DNA from: a virus | DNA: 23,626 nt | Strand: one strand, 5' to 3' | Virus record (IMG/VR): IMGVR_UViG_3300021068_000032 | Span: 1 to 23,626 of that record | Part shown: piece after piece, positions 1 to 6,448 of the stretch | How positions within the stretch are numbered: position 1 is the stretch's first letter | Layout: every line of letters starts with the position of its first letter | Notes under the pieces: generated by a model | Told to the model about the DNA's origin: nothing | Databases searched by the model: none | The model's input: only the letters and a program-made list of their open reading frames with translations | Program-made: the position numbers and the translations under genes

Positions 1-145
1 AATCTCTATTGACTAGTGTTCTAGGTAGGTAATAGACATCGTGGCCGTAAATTTTAAGACCTTCAACTATTAAGTCTTCGTGTAATCTTTTTTCATTTTG
101 ATTACCAATGCCGTTGCCGCCTTGAAAATAATGATTAACTGGCAT
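1..145 (-). CDS. 14: Neck protein gp14-like, 5' part only (runs off window)
   Basis: A reading frame opens at the ATG at 145 and runs open to the window edge for 48 codons. It begins MPVNHYFQGGNGIGNQNEKR and continues with a GLKIYGHDVYYLPRTLVNRD-type stretch. I recognise this N-terminus as that of the T4-like marine phage neck protein gp14, which with gp13 completes the head and connects it to the tail. The start lies four bases after the gp13 stop. An AGGA element about eight bases upstream, inside the end of gp13, can serve as ribosome binding site. The gp13-gp14 order is the usual one in T4-like phages. The rest of the gene lies outside the window, so integrity cannot be judged. Confidence 0.85.
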   Translation of the reverse strand, partial: MPVNHYFQGGNGIGNQNEKRLHEDLIVEGLKIYGHDVYYLPRTLVNRD

Positions 146-149
146 AGCA

Positions 150-971
150 CTATCCTATCATAAATGCTGGGTTTAATTCGTAAGTAGTTCTTAATTCTGT
201 TTCTAATTTATCTATATCAGCAGTTGCTTCTGAAAAAATTTGTTGACCGTTTAGAGTTACTCCACCCACCATTGCTACTCCATTAAATTTAGACAAGTTA
301 GCGCCCCATTGTTTTTTAAATAAAGCAGTTGTATATCTTTTTAAATAAATATCATTAAAAATATCTCCAAATTGTGATGGATCTAATTTTCTATAACACT
401 CTATTACTAACCATTCATCTTTTTGTAAATCATTTTTCCAATCCATATCAATATATAATCTATTATCTAATTGACTAAATCTCATTGGTTTTTCACCTAC
501 AAGAATATGATCTAAAAAATCTAAATGTCTTAATACAACATCATAGTTAATTACACTTGTTGAAGAAAAATCATACAAATCATTTAATCTTAATTGGTAT
601 CTAACATCAAATAAATTCATACTACCTTTATCTGAAAAAGGAAATATATTAACTACTGAAATAATACTATCTGGAACAACTAAAAAGTTTTTGTCTTCAT
701 ACCACTTGGTAGAAACCGTATTGTCTTTTAAATCTGTTGCTGTTTCGTCTAAATTATTTAATGCTGATAAACGAGTTTTATCTGCTTCAGTTAACTTATA
801 TTTTAAATATGTTCTTCTAATACCTTCATAGTGGAATTGTCCAAAATATTGCAACGCTTCATCAATTCTATCTTCTAATTGGTCGTCATCTACATTTATT
901 TCAATGACTGGTTTACCCAATGCTCTTAATGAATACTGCTTTAATGTTTCTCGTGTTGATGGTGTTGCCAT
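150..971 (-). CDS. 13: Neck protein gp13-like
   Basis: This 273-residue protein starts MATPSTRETLKQYSLRALGK, followed by PVIEINVDDDQLEDRIDEAL and a QYFGQFHYEG segment. That opening is characteristic of the gp13-type neck or head-completion protein of T4-like marine myophages. The protein forms part of the collar that seals the packaged head and accepts the tail. The length is close to the family norm. The start is supported by a GAGGA ribosome binding site about six bases upstream and by a TATAAATA late promoter at 993-1000. gp14 follows after four bases, so the two neck genes form one late transcription unit. Nothing appears broken. Calling it gp13 rather than another neck component rests on recalled similarity. 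Confidence 0.85.
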   Translation of the reverse strand: MATPSTRETLKQYSLRALGKPVIEINVDDDQLEDRIDEALQYFGQFHYEGIRRTYLKYKLTEADKTRLSALNNLDETATDLKDNTVSTKWYEDKNFLVVPDSIISVVNIFPFSDKGSMNLFDVRYQLRLNDLYDFSSTSVINYDVVLRHLDFLDHILVGEKPMRFSQLDNRLYIDMDWKNDLQKDEWLVIECYRKLDPSQFGDIFNDIYLKRYTTALFKKQWGANLSKFNGVAMVGGVTLNGQQIFSEATADIDKLETELRTTYELNPAFMIG

Positions 972-992
972 TTAAATCCTCGTCTTTTATAC

Positions 993-1000
993 TATTTATA
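993..1000 (-). promoter_or_regulatory. T4-type late promoter for gp13-gp14
   Basis: The minus strand reads CTTATAAATAGT here, a perfect copy of the T4 late octamer TATAAATA. It sits 21 bases before the gp13 start, in the 33-base gap after pcyX. It separates the neck genes from the bilin operon transcriptionally. Confidence 0.75.
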
Positions 1001-1004
1001 AGAT

Positions 1005-1685
1005 TTATTTAATGGTAGGAAAGAGATTATCAGCGCAAAATAACTTTATATCGTCCTCTGGTAATCCTAGTGATTTCATTGTTCTAGGAGTGTGTGGATT
1101 TTGTTGTTGGTGTTCGCAATAGAAATTTTGTGCTCTTATTACATCTTCTTTATTTGAATCACTATTATAATCACTAATTTTATCAATATATGCGTTTAAA
1201 TTTGATATTGCTAATGTACAAATTTGATTCAACTCTCTCTCTTCCGTTATCTTACCAGCGGCAATCATACCTTTACTAAAGATTGCTTTTGCCCAATCTG
1301 GTAATTCTCTTACTTTAGATGGTTTAAACCATTTATTTTCTTCTATGAAATATTTTGTTAAGGGATGGTCTTTTAATAATAGTGGACTAAAATCGTGGAA
1401 ACAACCTGTAATCTTATTCTTGCCTGCGATAACATCAAATCCATAAATTGGACCACCATTAGTTAAATTTGGAAATAAACATATGTGTGCCATCCAAAGA
1501 CCTTTTCTTTCTCTGGCATCCACTACATCTATGTGTGCTCGTCTAATACTCATATTAGTCCAAGTACGGTTTATCCAACCAGGTTGATTAAATCTATCCA
1601 TACCTGGTTCATTATATTCAGTTAAATGTTTATCAAAAATTTCTATAATTTCTTTTTCTAATTTAATTAATCTTTCCCAAATCAT
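1005..1685 (-). CDS. pcyX: Ferredoxin-dependent bilin reductase, PcyX type
   Basis: This 226-residue protein has the ferredoxin-dependent bilin reductase fold signature: an AHIDV strand, the MAHICLFP strand, then PIYGFDVIAG and a HDFSP turn, and a C-terminal YCEHQQQNPHTPRTM helix that matches the PcyA counterpart. Aligning by eye to PcyA, the catalytic Glu76/His88/Asp105 correspond to Asp53, His67 and Asp84. An Asp-His pair with Asp replacing the Glu is the published hallmark of PcyX, which turns biliverdin IXalpha into phycoerythrobilin by a four-electron, ferredoxin-driven reduction. PebS instead has Asn at the His position. The gene overlaps the heme oxygenase stop by one base (TAATG), with an AAGGT site inside the end of that gene. 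PcyX versus a divergent PcyA is the main remaining uncertainty. Confidence 0.88.
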   Translation of the reverse strand: MIWERLIKLEKEIIEIFDKHLTEYNEPGMDRFNQPGWINRTWTNMSIRRAHIDVVDARERKGLWMAHICLFPNLTNGGPIYGFDVIAGKNKITGCFHDFSPLLLKDHPLTKYFIEENKWFKPSKVRELPDWAKAIFSKGMIAAGKITEERELNQICTLAISNLNAYIDKISDYNSDSNKEDVIRAQNFYCEHQQQNPHTPRTMKSLGLPEDDIKLFCADNLFPTIK

Positions 1686-2338
1686 TAATCTTTACCTTCA
1701 ATACTAGTACCTTTGAAAGGATCATTTTCTGTATCTCTTTCAATTACTTCGTTAGTTAAGATTAAAGGTTTGTAATACATATCTTCAATCTCTTTCATCT
1801 CTTGGAATAATTTTGTAGCAGAAGCGAAACAAATCTTTGCTTCTGATACTACATTTATTTGATATGTATTTAAATATTCTTGTATAATTTCTTTTACAAT
1901 TCTTTTATACTCTTGTCCTTTACCTTCAAAATCATAGTATCTTTTGACTGGTACTTTTTTAGAAATCATTTGACCACCAGATAAATCACCACAATGTCTA
2001 ACATAGATATGTGCATATAGTTTTTCTGGATCTTCTGATATAGTTTCAATATGTTTAACATATTCTTTTGTACTATCAGTTATGACAGGTCTTTCTTCTT
2101 TAGACCATATCTTTTTGAAATCTCTATCTATTTTTTCTGCTCTTTGTAAATTAGGTGTTTGCCTAAAAAGGTCGTTGTGCATACTATACTTTTCCAGTAC
2201 AGCATAACATTGTAATTGATTATAGAGATAGGTAGCGTACAATTCAGGATGAATCGTACCGCTCATTAGAGTTTTTACAAACTCTTGTCGTTCAGCGTTT
2301 TGATGAATTTCTTTAGTGAGTTCTTTAATGTCGTACAT
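1685..2338 (-). CDS. ho: Heme oxygenase
   Basis: This 217-residue protein resembles cyanobacterial HO-1. The N-terminal helix KEIHQNAE supplies His12 as the likely proximal heme ligand. The distal-helix motif GDLSGGQ lies at residues 117-123, inside a YVRHCGDLSGGQM segment, and an F/YxF motif with a long helical C-terminus follows. The enzyme should cleave heme to biliverdin IXalpha, Fe2+ and CO using reduced ferredoxin or a similar donor. The product is the substrate of the bilin reductase encoded immediately downstream, with a one-base overlap. I see no clear ribosome binding site before the ATG at 2338. A 19-base palindrome lies 24 bases upstream. No late promoter octamer is seen directly in front. 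Length is slightly shorter than HO-1, as usual for phage versions. Confidence 0.92.
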   Translation of the reverse strand: MYDIKELTKEIHQNAERQEFVKTLMSGTIHPELYATYLYNQLQCYAVLEKYSMHNDLFRQTPNLQRAEKIDRDFKKIWSKEERPVITDSTKEYVKHIETISEDPEKLYAHIYVRHCGDLSGGQMISKKVPVKRYYDFEGKGQEYKRIVKEIIQEYLNTYQINVVSEAKICFASATKLFQEMKEIEDMYYKPLILTNEVIERDTENDPFKGTSIEGKD

Positions 2339-2361
2339 AATATAAAAACCAGCGATGTAAA

Positions 2362-2380
2362 GTTAATATTAAATATTAAC
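2362..2380. repeat. Perfect 19-base AT-only palindrome core upstream of heme oxygenase
   Basis: The plus strand reads GTTAATATTAAATATTAAC: two 9-base arms around a single central A, with no mismatch. It spans the stop codon of the 95-residue gene at 2376 and lies 24 bases before the heme oxygenase start. It could be an operator-like dyad or a weak AT-rich hairpin. In this AT-rich genome it could also be chance. No function is shown. Confidence 0.5.
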
Positions 2381-2663
2381 CAGCGTTAGCAGCGATTCTT
2401 GCTTTTTCTCGTTCAACTTCAGCAGTTGCTTCAGTTTCATTATCTGTTACTTGTTTTGCTACTGCTTCGTCATCTGTAATACCTGTTGTTCCATATACAT
2501 CAACAGCATTAGTTCCGAAATTATATTTCATTCTCCACTCAGCAATATCGTCAGGTGCGTCAGTTACTTTAACGCAATGTCCTTTTGATACTCCATCTTC
2601 ACCAGTTACAGCGTTAGCAGTGAATGGTTCACCTGTTACAGTTTTAAAATACATTGTTGCCAT
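2376..2663 (-). CDS. Small hypothetical virion-region protein
   Basis: This 95-residue protein begins MATMYFKTVTGEPFTANAV and ends in an acidic/alanine-rich helix (EATAEVEREKARIAANAG). I do not recognise a family. The N-terminal half looks beta-rich, with no cysteine cluster, signal peptide or membrane segment. A good AAAGGAAAC ribosome binding site precedes the ATG, and the gene follows the 499-residue protein by 22 bases, so it probably belongs to the same late transcript. A role as a small fibre-associated protein or chaperone is plausible from position only. The gene ends inside the palindrome that precedes heme oxygenase. Confidence 0.75.
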   Translation of the reverse strand: MATMYFKTVTGEPFTANAVTGEDGVSKGHCVKVTDAPDDIAEWRMKYNFGTNAVDVYGTTGITDDEAVAKQVTDNETEATAEVEREKARIAANAG

Positions 2664-2685
2664 AATTGTTTCCTTTACTTATTAT

Positions 2686-4185
2686 CTATGCGGAATCTAC
2701 ACCAAACTTACCACCGTAAGCAGCGTCTTGGTTTCCGTAATTGCCCCACCAATCAACTCCACAAATTACAGGATAACAAGTTGAGTAATACCCACCGTGT
2801 AGACCTGTTCTTGATTCTGTTAATCCGTAGTTTCCTGTTTTGTTAGTTACATCGGTTCCTCTAAATGAGTTATCATTTCTGATTACATCATTATTATCAT
2901 TTGAACCGTAATAAACTCTTGTTGTAGTCGTATGATCTGAATCTGTCGGATCAAAAGACCAAGAGTATGTTCTCCACATTTCTGAGTCAGTATTGTCTGA
3001 CCAGCCACCGTGGAAACCTGTTCGTCCCCAAGCAACATATGGATTTGATCTACTTGTTTTTGTTTGGTTAATACTTATGAATTTTCTAGGATTTTCTAGG
3101 TTCATACACCAACCGTCTATTCCACAACCGTAGTAGTAGTAAGGAGCATAAATCATTCCCCAAGTACCATCCCAAGTTGTATTAAATTTAGTGTAATACT
3201 GAGCACCTTGTGTAGCACCGTAAGATGTAGTTGTTGAACCATTGAAATCTTGCCAACCAATGTATACCCTAGCAGCACCAGTTGTTCCTAATGATTGTCC
3301 GTTTTTACAATTGAAAGCGGCATATCTAATATTGTTTCCATTTTTATGTCCAAAACCAACCCACTCATTATTACCAACAGCAACTGTCATATCTCTATTG
3401 TTTTGAGATGTCCAAGTGTCTGTAAAGTATTCTGTTGATGTTAAGTTATCAAAATAATCTTTAATTTTAGTTACTTGATTTAAACATTTACTTGATTTGA
3501 AAATGTGAATAAGTTTAGAAGTATTTCCACCTTCGTCACCAGCGTGAACCATAACTAGCATTTTATTTTTCTCGTTATATCCAGTACCAGTAGCGTAGGT
3601 TTGATCGTCATTTAATTTGTGTGAAGTATAATCATAAAAATCTATAGCAGCACAAGAGTTGTTTCCAACCGTTATTTCTCTCATTGAATTTCGTCTATTA
3701 CAGAATGTTCTTCGTGGTCTAATACCTTCAGGTAAAACCATATTTAATTTTGACCAAGCATTTTGATATTCAAAAGTTGATGTATAGTGGTGAAAACTTT
3801 GCCAAGAAATAAATCCATCCCTAGATGAAGTGTAATATTGTGCGTGAGGATATTGGTCAATCTGATACATTGATTTAAAATATTTTGTCCAATCAGAATA
3901 TGTTTCTGAAGTTAGGTTATCGTGCCCAATATCTGTACCGAAATCATTTAAATTATATGCGTGAGAAGCGTCCCCTAATATACCGAAACGGTAATTAGTT
4001 GTTGAGTTACATACTGAACCCCAAGGTGAGCCGACCATTTTAAAACCAGAATCAAAGATTCTGTATGTCATATGTGTATTTTGGTCACCTGTTGCGCCAA
4101 ATAATCCGAATAGTGGCATTCCTTCTTTTCTGTGGTCTATTGTGCCACCGCCGCCGCCACCGAGTAAGTTTGATAATGTTGCCAT
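2686..4185 (-). CDS. Aromatic- and glycine-rich putative virion surface protein
   Basis: This 499-residue protein starts MATLSNLL followed by six glycines, then a globular sequence unusually rich in Trp, Tyr, Asn and Gly. An RTG(F/L)HGG motif occurs twice in the C-terminal quarter, the second at residues 459-465, and there are paired cysteines near the C-terminus (STCYPVICG). I do not recognise the family. The composition fits an extracellular beta-rich adhesin or spike. Its late promoter at 4216-4223, AGGA ribosome binding site and place among fibre genes support a virion role. The poly-glycine tract could be a flexible hinge to a preceding assembly domain. No enzyme motif is visible. Confidence 0.75.
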   Translation of the reverse strand: MATLSNLLGGGGGGTIDHRKEGMPLFGLFGATGDQNTHMTYRIFDSGFKMVGSPWGSVCNSTTNYRFGILGDASHAYNLNDFGTDIGHDNLTSETYSDWTKYFKSMYQIDQYPHAQYYTSSRDGFISWQSFHHYTSTFEYQNAWSKLNMVLPEGIRPRRTFCNRRNSMREITVGNNSCAAIDFYDYTSHKLNDDQTYATGTGYNEKNKMLVMVHAGDEGGNTSKLIHIFKSSKCLNQVTKIKDYFDNLTSTEYFTDTWTSQNNRDMTVAVGNNEWVGFGHKNGNNIRYAAFNCKNGQSLGTTGAARVYIGWQDFNGSTTTSYGATQGAQYYTKFNTTWDGTWGMIYAPYYYYGCGIDGWCMNLENPRKFISINQTKTSRSNPYVAWGRTGFHGGWSDNTDSEMWRTYSWSFDPTDSDHTTTTRVYYGSNDNNDVIRNDNSFRGTDVTNKTGNYGLTESRTGLHGGYYSTCYPVICGVDWWGNYGNQDAAYGGKFGVDSA

Positions 4186-4215
4186 TGTTCTATTTTCCTT
4201 TTAAATTTCTATAAC

Positions 4216-4223
4216 TATTTATA
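4216..4223 (-). promoter_or_regulatory. T4-type late promoter
   Basis: A TATAAATAGT element on the minus strand lies 30 bases before the ATG at 4185, in the 62-base gap between fibre genes. It is the nearest late octamer upstream of the heme oxygenase and pcyX genes. Confidence 0.7.
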
Positions 4224-4247
4224 TTAGTTTGTACTTGCATTTTAAAA

Positions 4248-4877
4248 TTATGTTAATACCCATCCAATAAAAGATGAAGTTACATCTGGAGTTGTTTTAT
4301 ATGTAAGTCTTAAAGTTGCCCAATCAGAGTCACAAGTTAGATTAGCAGCTTCTCCTGCAATGTTTTCGCCATTTCTATCAACAGTTAAGTTTGTTGTTTT
4401 CCATTTACCATATCCATCACAAAAAATTACATAATCGTTATCTACTGGAGAAGCAGGAAGTGTCATTGTAAATGTCCCAATATCTCCTGTATTACATATA
4501 TAAGCACCGCCTGAAACAGCAGTGAAATTTGCGTTTTTATAGTCCCAATTAATTGCAGTTGATGAAGTCCAAGTAGGATCAACACCAGCGCCTTTAGTTG
4601 TTAATACATTATTTGCTGTACCAGCAGCAAGTCTTTCAACACCACTTACACCTCTAAACAGCATATCGCCGTGAGTAGTAAGTTGTGTTACATCATCACC
4701 TTTTTTAGCAAGTTTTGACCAATAAGTTGCGTTTGATGTAGCGTTACCAGTTGAAGCTAATATACAAATAAAAGTTTCTCCACTTGAAGTTACAATGTCA
4801 TCTACAACATAAGCTGTACCTGCATTATAAGCACCCTGGAATACTGGTTTAATTCTTCCTAAATTTATTGTCGCCAT
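4248..4877 (-). CDS. Miniature fibre protein (one module, linker and cap)
   Basis: This 209-residue protein has the two ends of the 1641-residue fibre without its middle. Residues 9-60 form one copy of the N-terminal module (FQGAYNAGTAYVVDDIV...TYWSKLAKKG). Residues 61-108 match the linker after the seventh module of the large fibre (LTTHGDMLF versus LTDRGDLIV). Residues 112-209 match its C-terminal domain (LPASPV...NNLTV-type, VDRNGENI versus VGRNGNEI). It probably makes a short fibre or a cap sharing a docking partner with the large one. The module resembles carbohydrate-binding folds of the CBM5/12 kind, which is tentative. An AAGGA ribosome binding site and a doubled late promoter lie upstream. 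Confidence 0.8.
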   Translation of the reverse strand: MATINLGRIKPVFQGAYNAGTAYVVDDIVTSSGETFICILASTGNATSNATYWSKLAKKGDDVTQLTTHGDMLFRGVSGVERLAAGTANNVLTTKGAGVDPTWTSSTAINWDYKNANFTAVSGGAYICNTGDIGTFTMTLPASPVDNDYVIFCDGYGKWKTTNLTVDRNGENIAGEAANLTCDSDWATLRLTYKTTPDVTSSFIGWVLT

Positions 4878-4897
4878 AATTCTTTATATCCTTATTC

Positions 4898-4911
4898 TAT
4901 TTATATTTATA
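4898..4911 (-). promoter_or_regulatory. Two overlapping T4-type late promoter octamers
   Basis: TATAAATATAAATA on the minus strand contains the octamer twice, offset by six bases, 20-34 bases before the ATG at 4877. Either copy, or both, could place sigma-55-like factors for the miniature fibre gene. Confidence 0.65.
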
Positions 4912-4939
4912 ATTGTTTTACCTTCAATTATTAAAAATT

Positions 4940-6430
4940 TTAATTTAATTCTACCTTCAAATCCCCATTATCTACACTAAATGTCAATCCAGCACGCATA
5001 AAGAAACTTTGCATAAAAATATCTTCTTGTTCTTTAGTTTCAAATCTAGTTTCTATATCATCCTGACCATCTGTTTTAGTTATTTGAAGTTCACCTTTCC
5101 ATTCAGGTGTGTATATTTTACCACCAGTATTAGTAAAGTTACTTTCATAGTAAAATAGTGTATCTATTGCACTTCCAGGTTCTTTACTTAAAACCTTTTT
5201 AGGAACTATTATAGTTACAGTTGCACCTGCCTGACCTATTGTTCCTGAAGTAGTTACATTTGTTGAATATTCAGTACCACCTTCTTTAGTTCCACCCATT
5301 GTTGTAGAAAATTTAAAGGATGAATCTGTTAAATTTGAGTCAGATACATCAAAAATATATGTATTTCCTTCATAGAATTTCATATCATTTCTTGCTCTAA
5401 CTTGGTATGCTGAAACTGGCAATTCATCATCACCACCGTCAATTGTTAAAGTACCACCTGTACCTACAACATAAAGTTTTGTTCCATTATCATTGAATGC
5501 CATACCTCTTGGTATAATATTATTTGTTCTTAAAGATTTAGTGCTATTAACTGCTTGTGTTGTTGAAATATCCCAACCTGTTACCAATGGATATTGGTTT
5601 ACATCATTTCCAGTATGACCTAGTACATACAATCTATCTCCGTCATTATCAAAAATGAGTGCTCTTGGTTTGTCTTCTTCACCAGCAATAGAATGTGCGT
5701 CAACAAAAGACGCCGTACTAATATCGTAAGCCGTACCTAGTAAGTATTCATTAACATCATCTCCATCATCACCTACTACAAAACATAATCCTCCGATTGG
5801 AACAGCACCTCTAACAACATTGTTAAAATATAAATCTTGTGGTTTTGTATCCTGAGCAGCAACTGAAAATCTGTCTGTATAGGTTGCTGTTGTAATATCG
5901 TAATTTGTACTTAAAGCAAATTCATTAATTTGTCCACCAGGAACACTTGCGTCTTCTGGTCCACCGATACCTAACATATACATTTTAGAACCATCGTCAT
6001 TAAAAGTAAGTGATTGTGGTGTTATGTCTTGTGTTTTGACATCTAATTCTTCATTTTGTGTATAAGTTAAAGTTGATACATTGTAAGCAGTTGATAATGA
6101 GTATTGAATAATTCTTGCGTGATATTGGTCAACAGCATACATTTTTGTTCCATCACCATTAAATGAAATACCTGTAATATTTGATTTTCCTGATTGTAAT
6201 GTATTTTCTGATCCTCTTCTAACTAAAGAAGTTGTTGTTGTTAAAGTCATATTTGCAATATCATAAGCACTTGGTAAAGCATATTCGTAAATACTATCAT
6301 TTTGATTTACGCCAGATACATCTTTAGTTACTGTTCTTTTTATTGTTTGATTAGATATAGACCCAATATGGAATCCATAAAAATCGTCTTTTTCTTTTCC
6401 TGTTACTGTGAATTGTGTTAATGTACTCAT
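4940..6430 (-). CDS. Beta-propeller putative fibre/adhesin protein
   Basis: This 496-residue protein has at least five repeats at residues 47-325. One repeat element is the strand pair I.(Q/E)(Y/F).L.TAYDIST. The other is FN.DGTK(M/L)Y.(V/L)G. This alternation is typical of YncE/WD-like propeller blades of about 45-60 residues. A different domain follows at about 348-440, with GNTYIFDVSDSN, FKFSTT and GGTEYS motifs known from marine phage fibre proteins, although the usual final histidines seem absent. Propellers commonly bind ligands or receptors, so a receptor-binding role is inferred. The start is near a degenerate octamer (GATAAATA) only, and the large fibre gene ends 18 bases upstream, so it may be read from that transcript. 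Confidence 0.8.
   Translation of the reverse strand: MSTLTQFTVTGKEKDDFYGFHIGSISNQTIKRTVTKDVSGVNQNDSIYEYALPSAYDIANMTLTTTTSLVRRGSENTLQSGKSNITGISFNGDGTKMYAVDQYHARIIQYSLSTAYNVSTLTYTQNEELDVKTQDITPQSLTFNDDGSKMYMLGIGGPEDASVPGGQINEFALSTNYDITTATYTDRFSVAAQDTKPQDLYFNNVVRGAVPIGGLCFVVGDDGDDVNEYLLGTAYDISTASFVDAHSIAGEEDKPRALIFDNDGDRLYVLGHTGNDVNQYPLVTGWDISTTQAVNSTKSLRTNNIIPRGMAFNDNGTKLYVVGTGGTLTIDGGDDELPVSAYQVRARNDMKFYEGNTYIFDVSDSNLTDSSFKFSTTMGGTKEGGTEYSTNVTTSGTIGQAGATVTIIVPKKVLSKEPGSAIDTLFYYESNFTNTGGKIYTPEWKGELQITKTDGQDDIETRFETKEQEDIFMQSFFMRAGLTFSVDNGDLKVELN
5456..6292 (-). repeat. Five to six propeller blade repeats (protein level)
   Basis: The coding repeat covers residues 47-325 of the propeller protein. 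Conserved YDIST and DGTKMY cores recur at about 60-residue spacing. The third blade (around residues 200-220) departs from the pattern, with FNN followed by an insertion before GLCFVVG. Confidence 0.75.
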
Positions 6431-6448
6431 ATCTCTATTTATCTATTA

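Noticed and set aside
1005-1685. PebS (cyanophage phycoerythrobilin synthase) assignment
   Set aside because: The His67 position would be Asn in PebS, and the C-terminal YCEHQQQNPHTPRTM helix matches PcyA/PcyX instead.
4186-4247. Intrinsic terminator in the intergenic gap
   Set aside because: Only short AT-only inverted repeats are present, without a GC-rich stem and following U-run.
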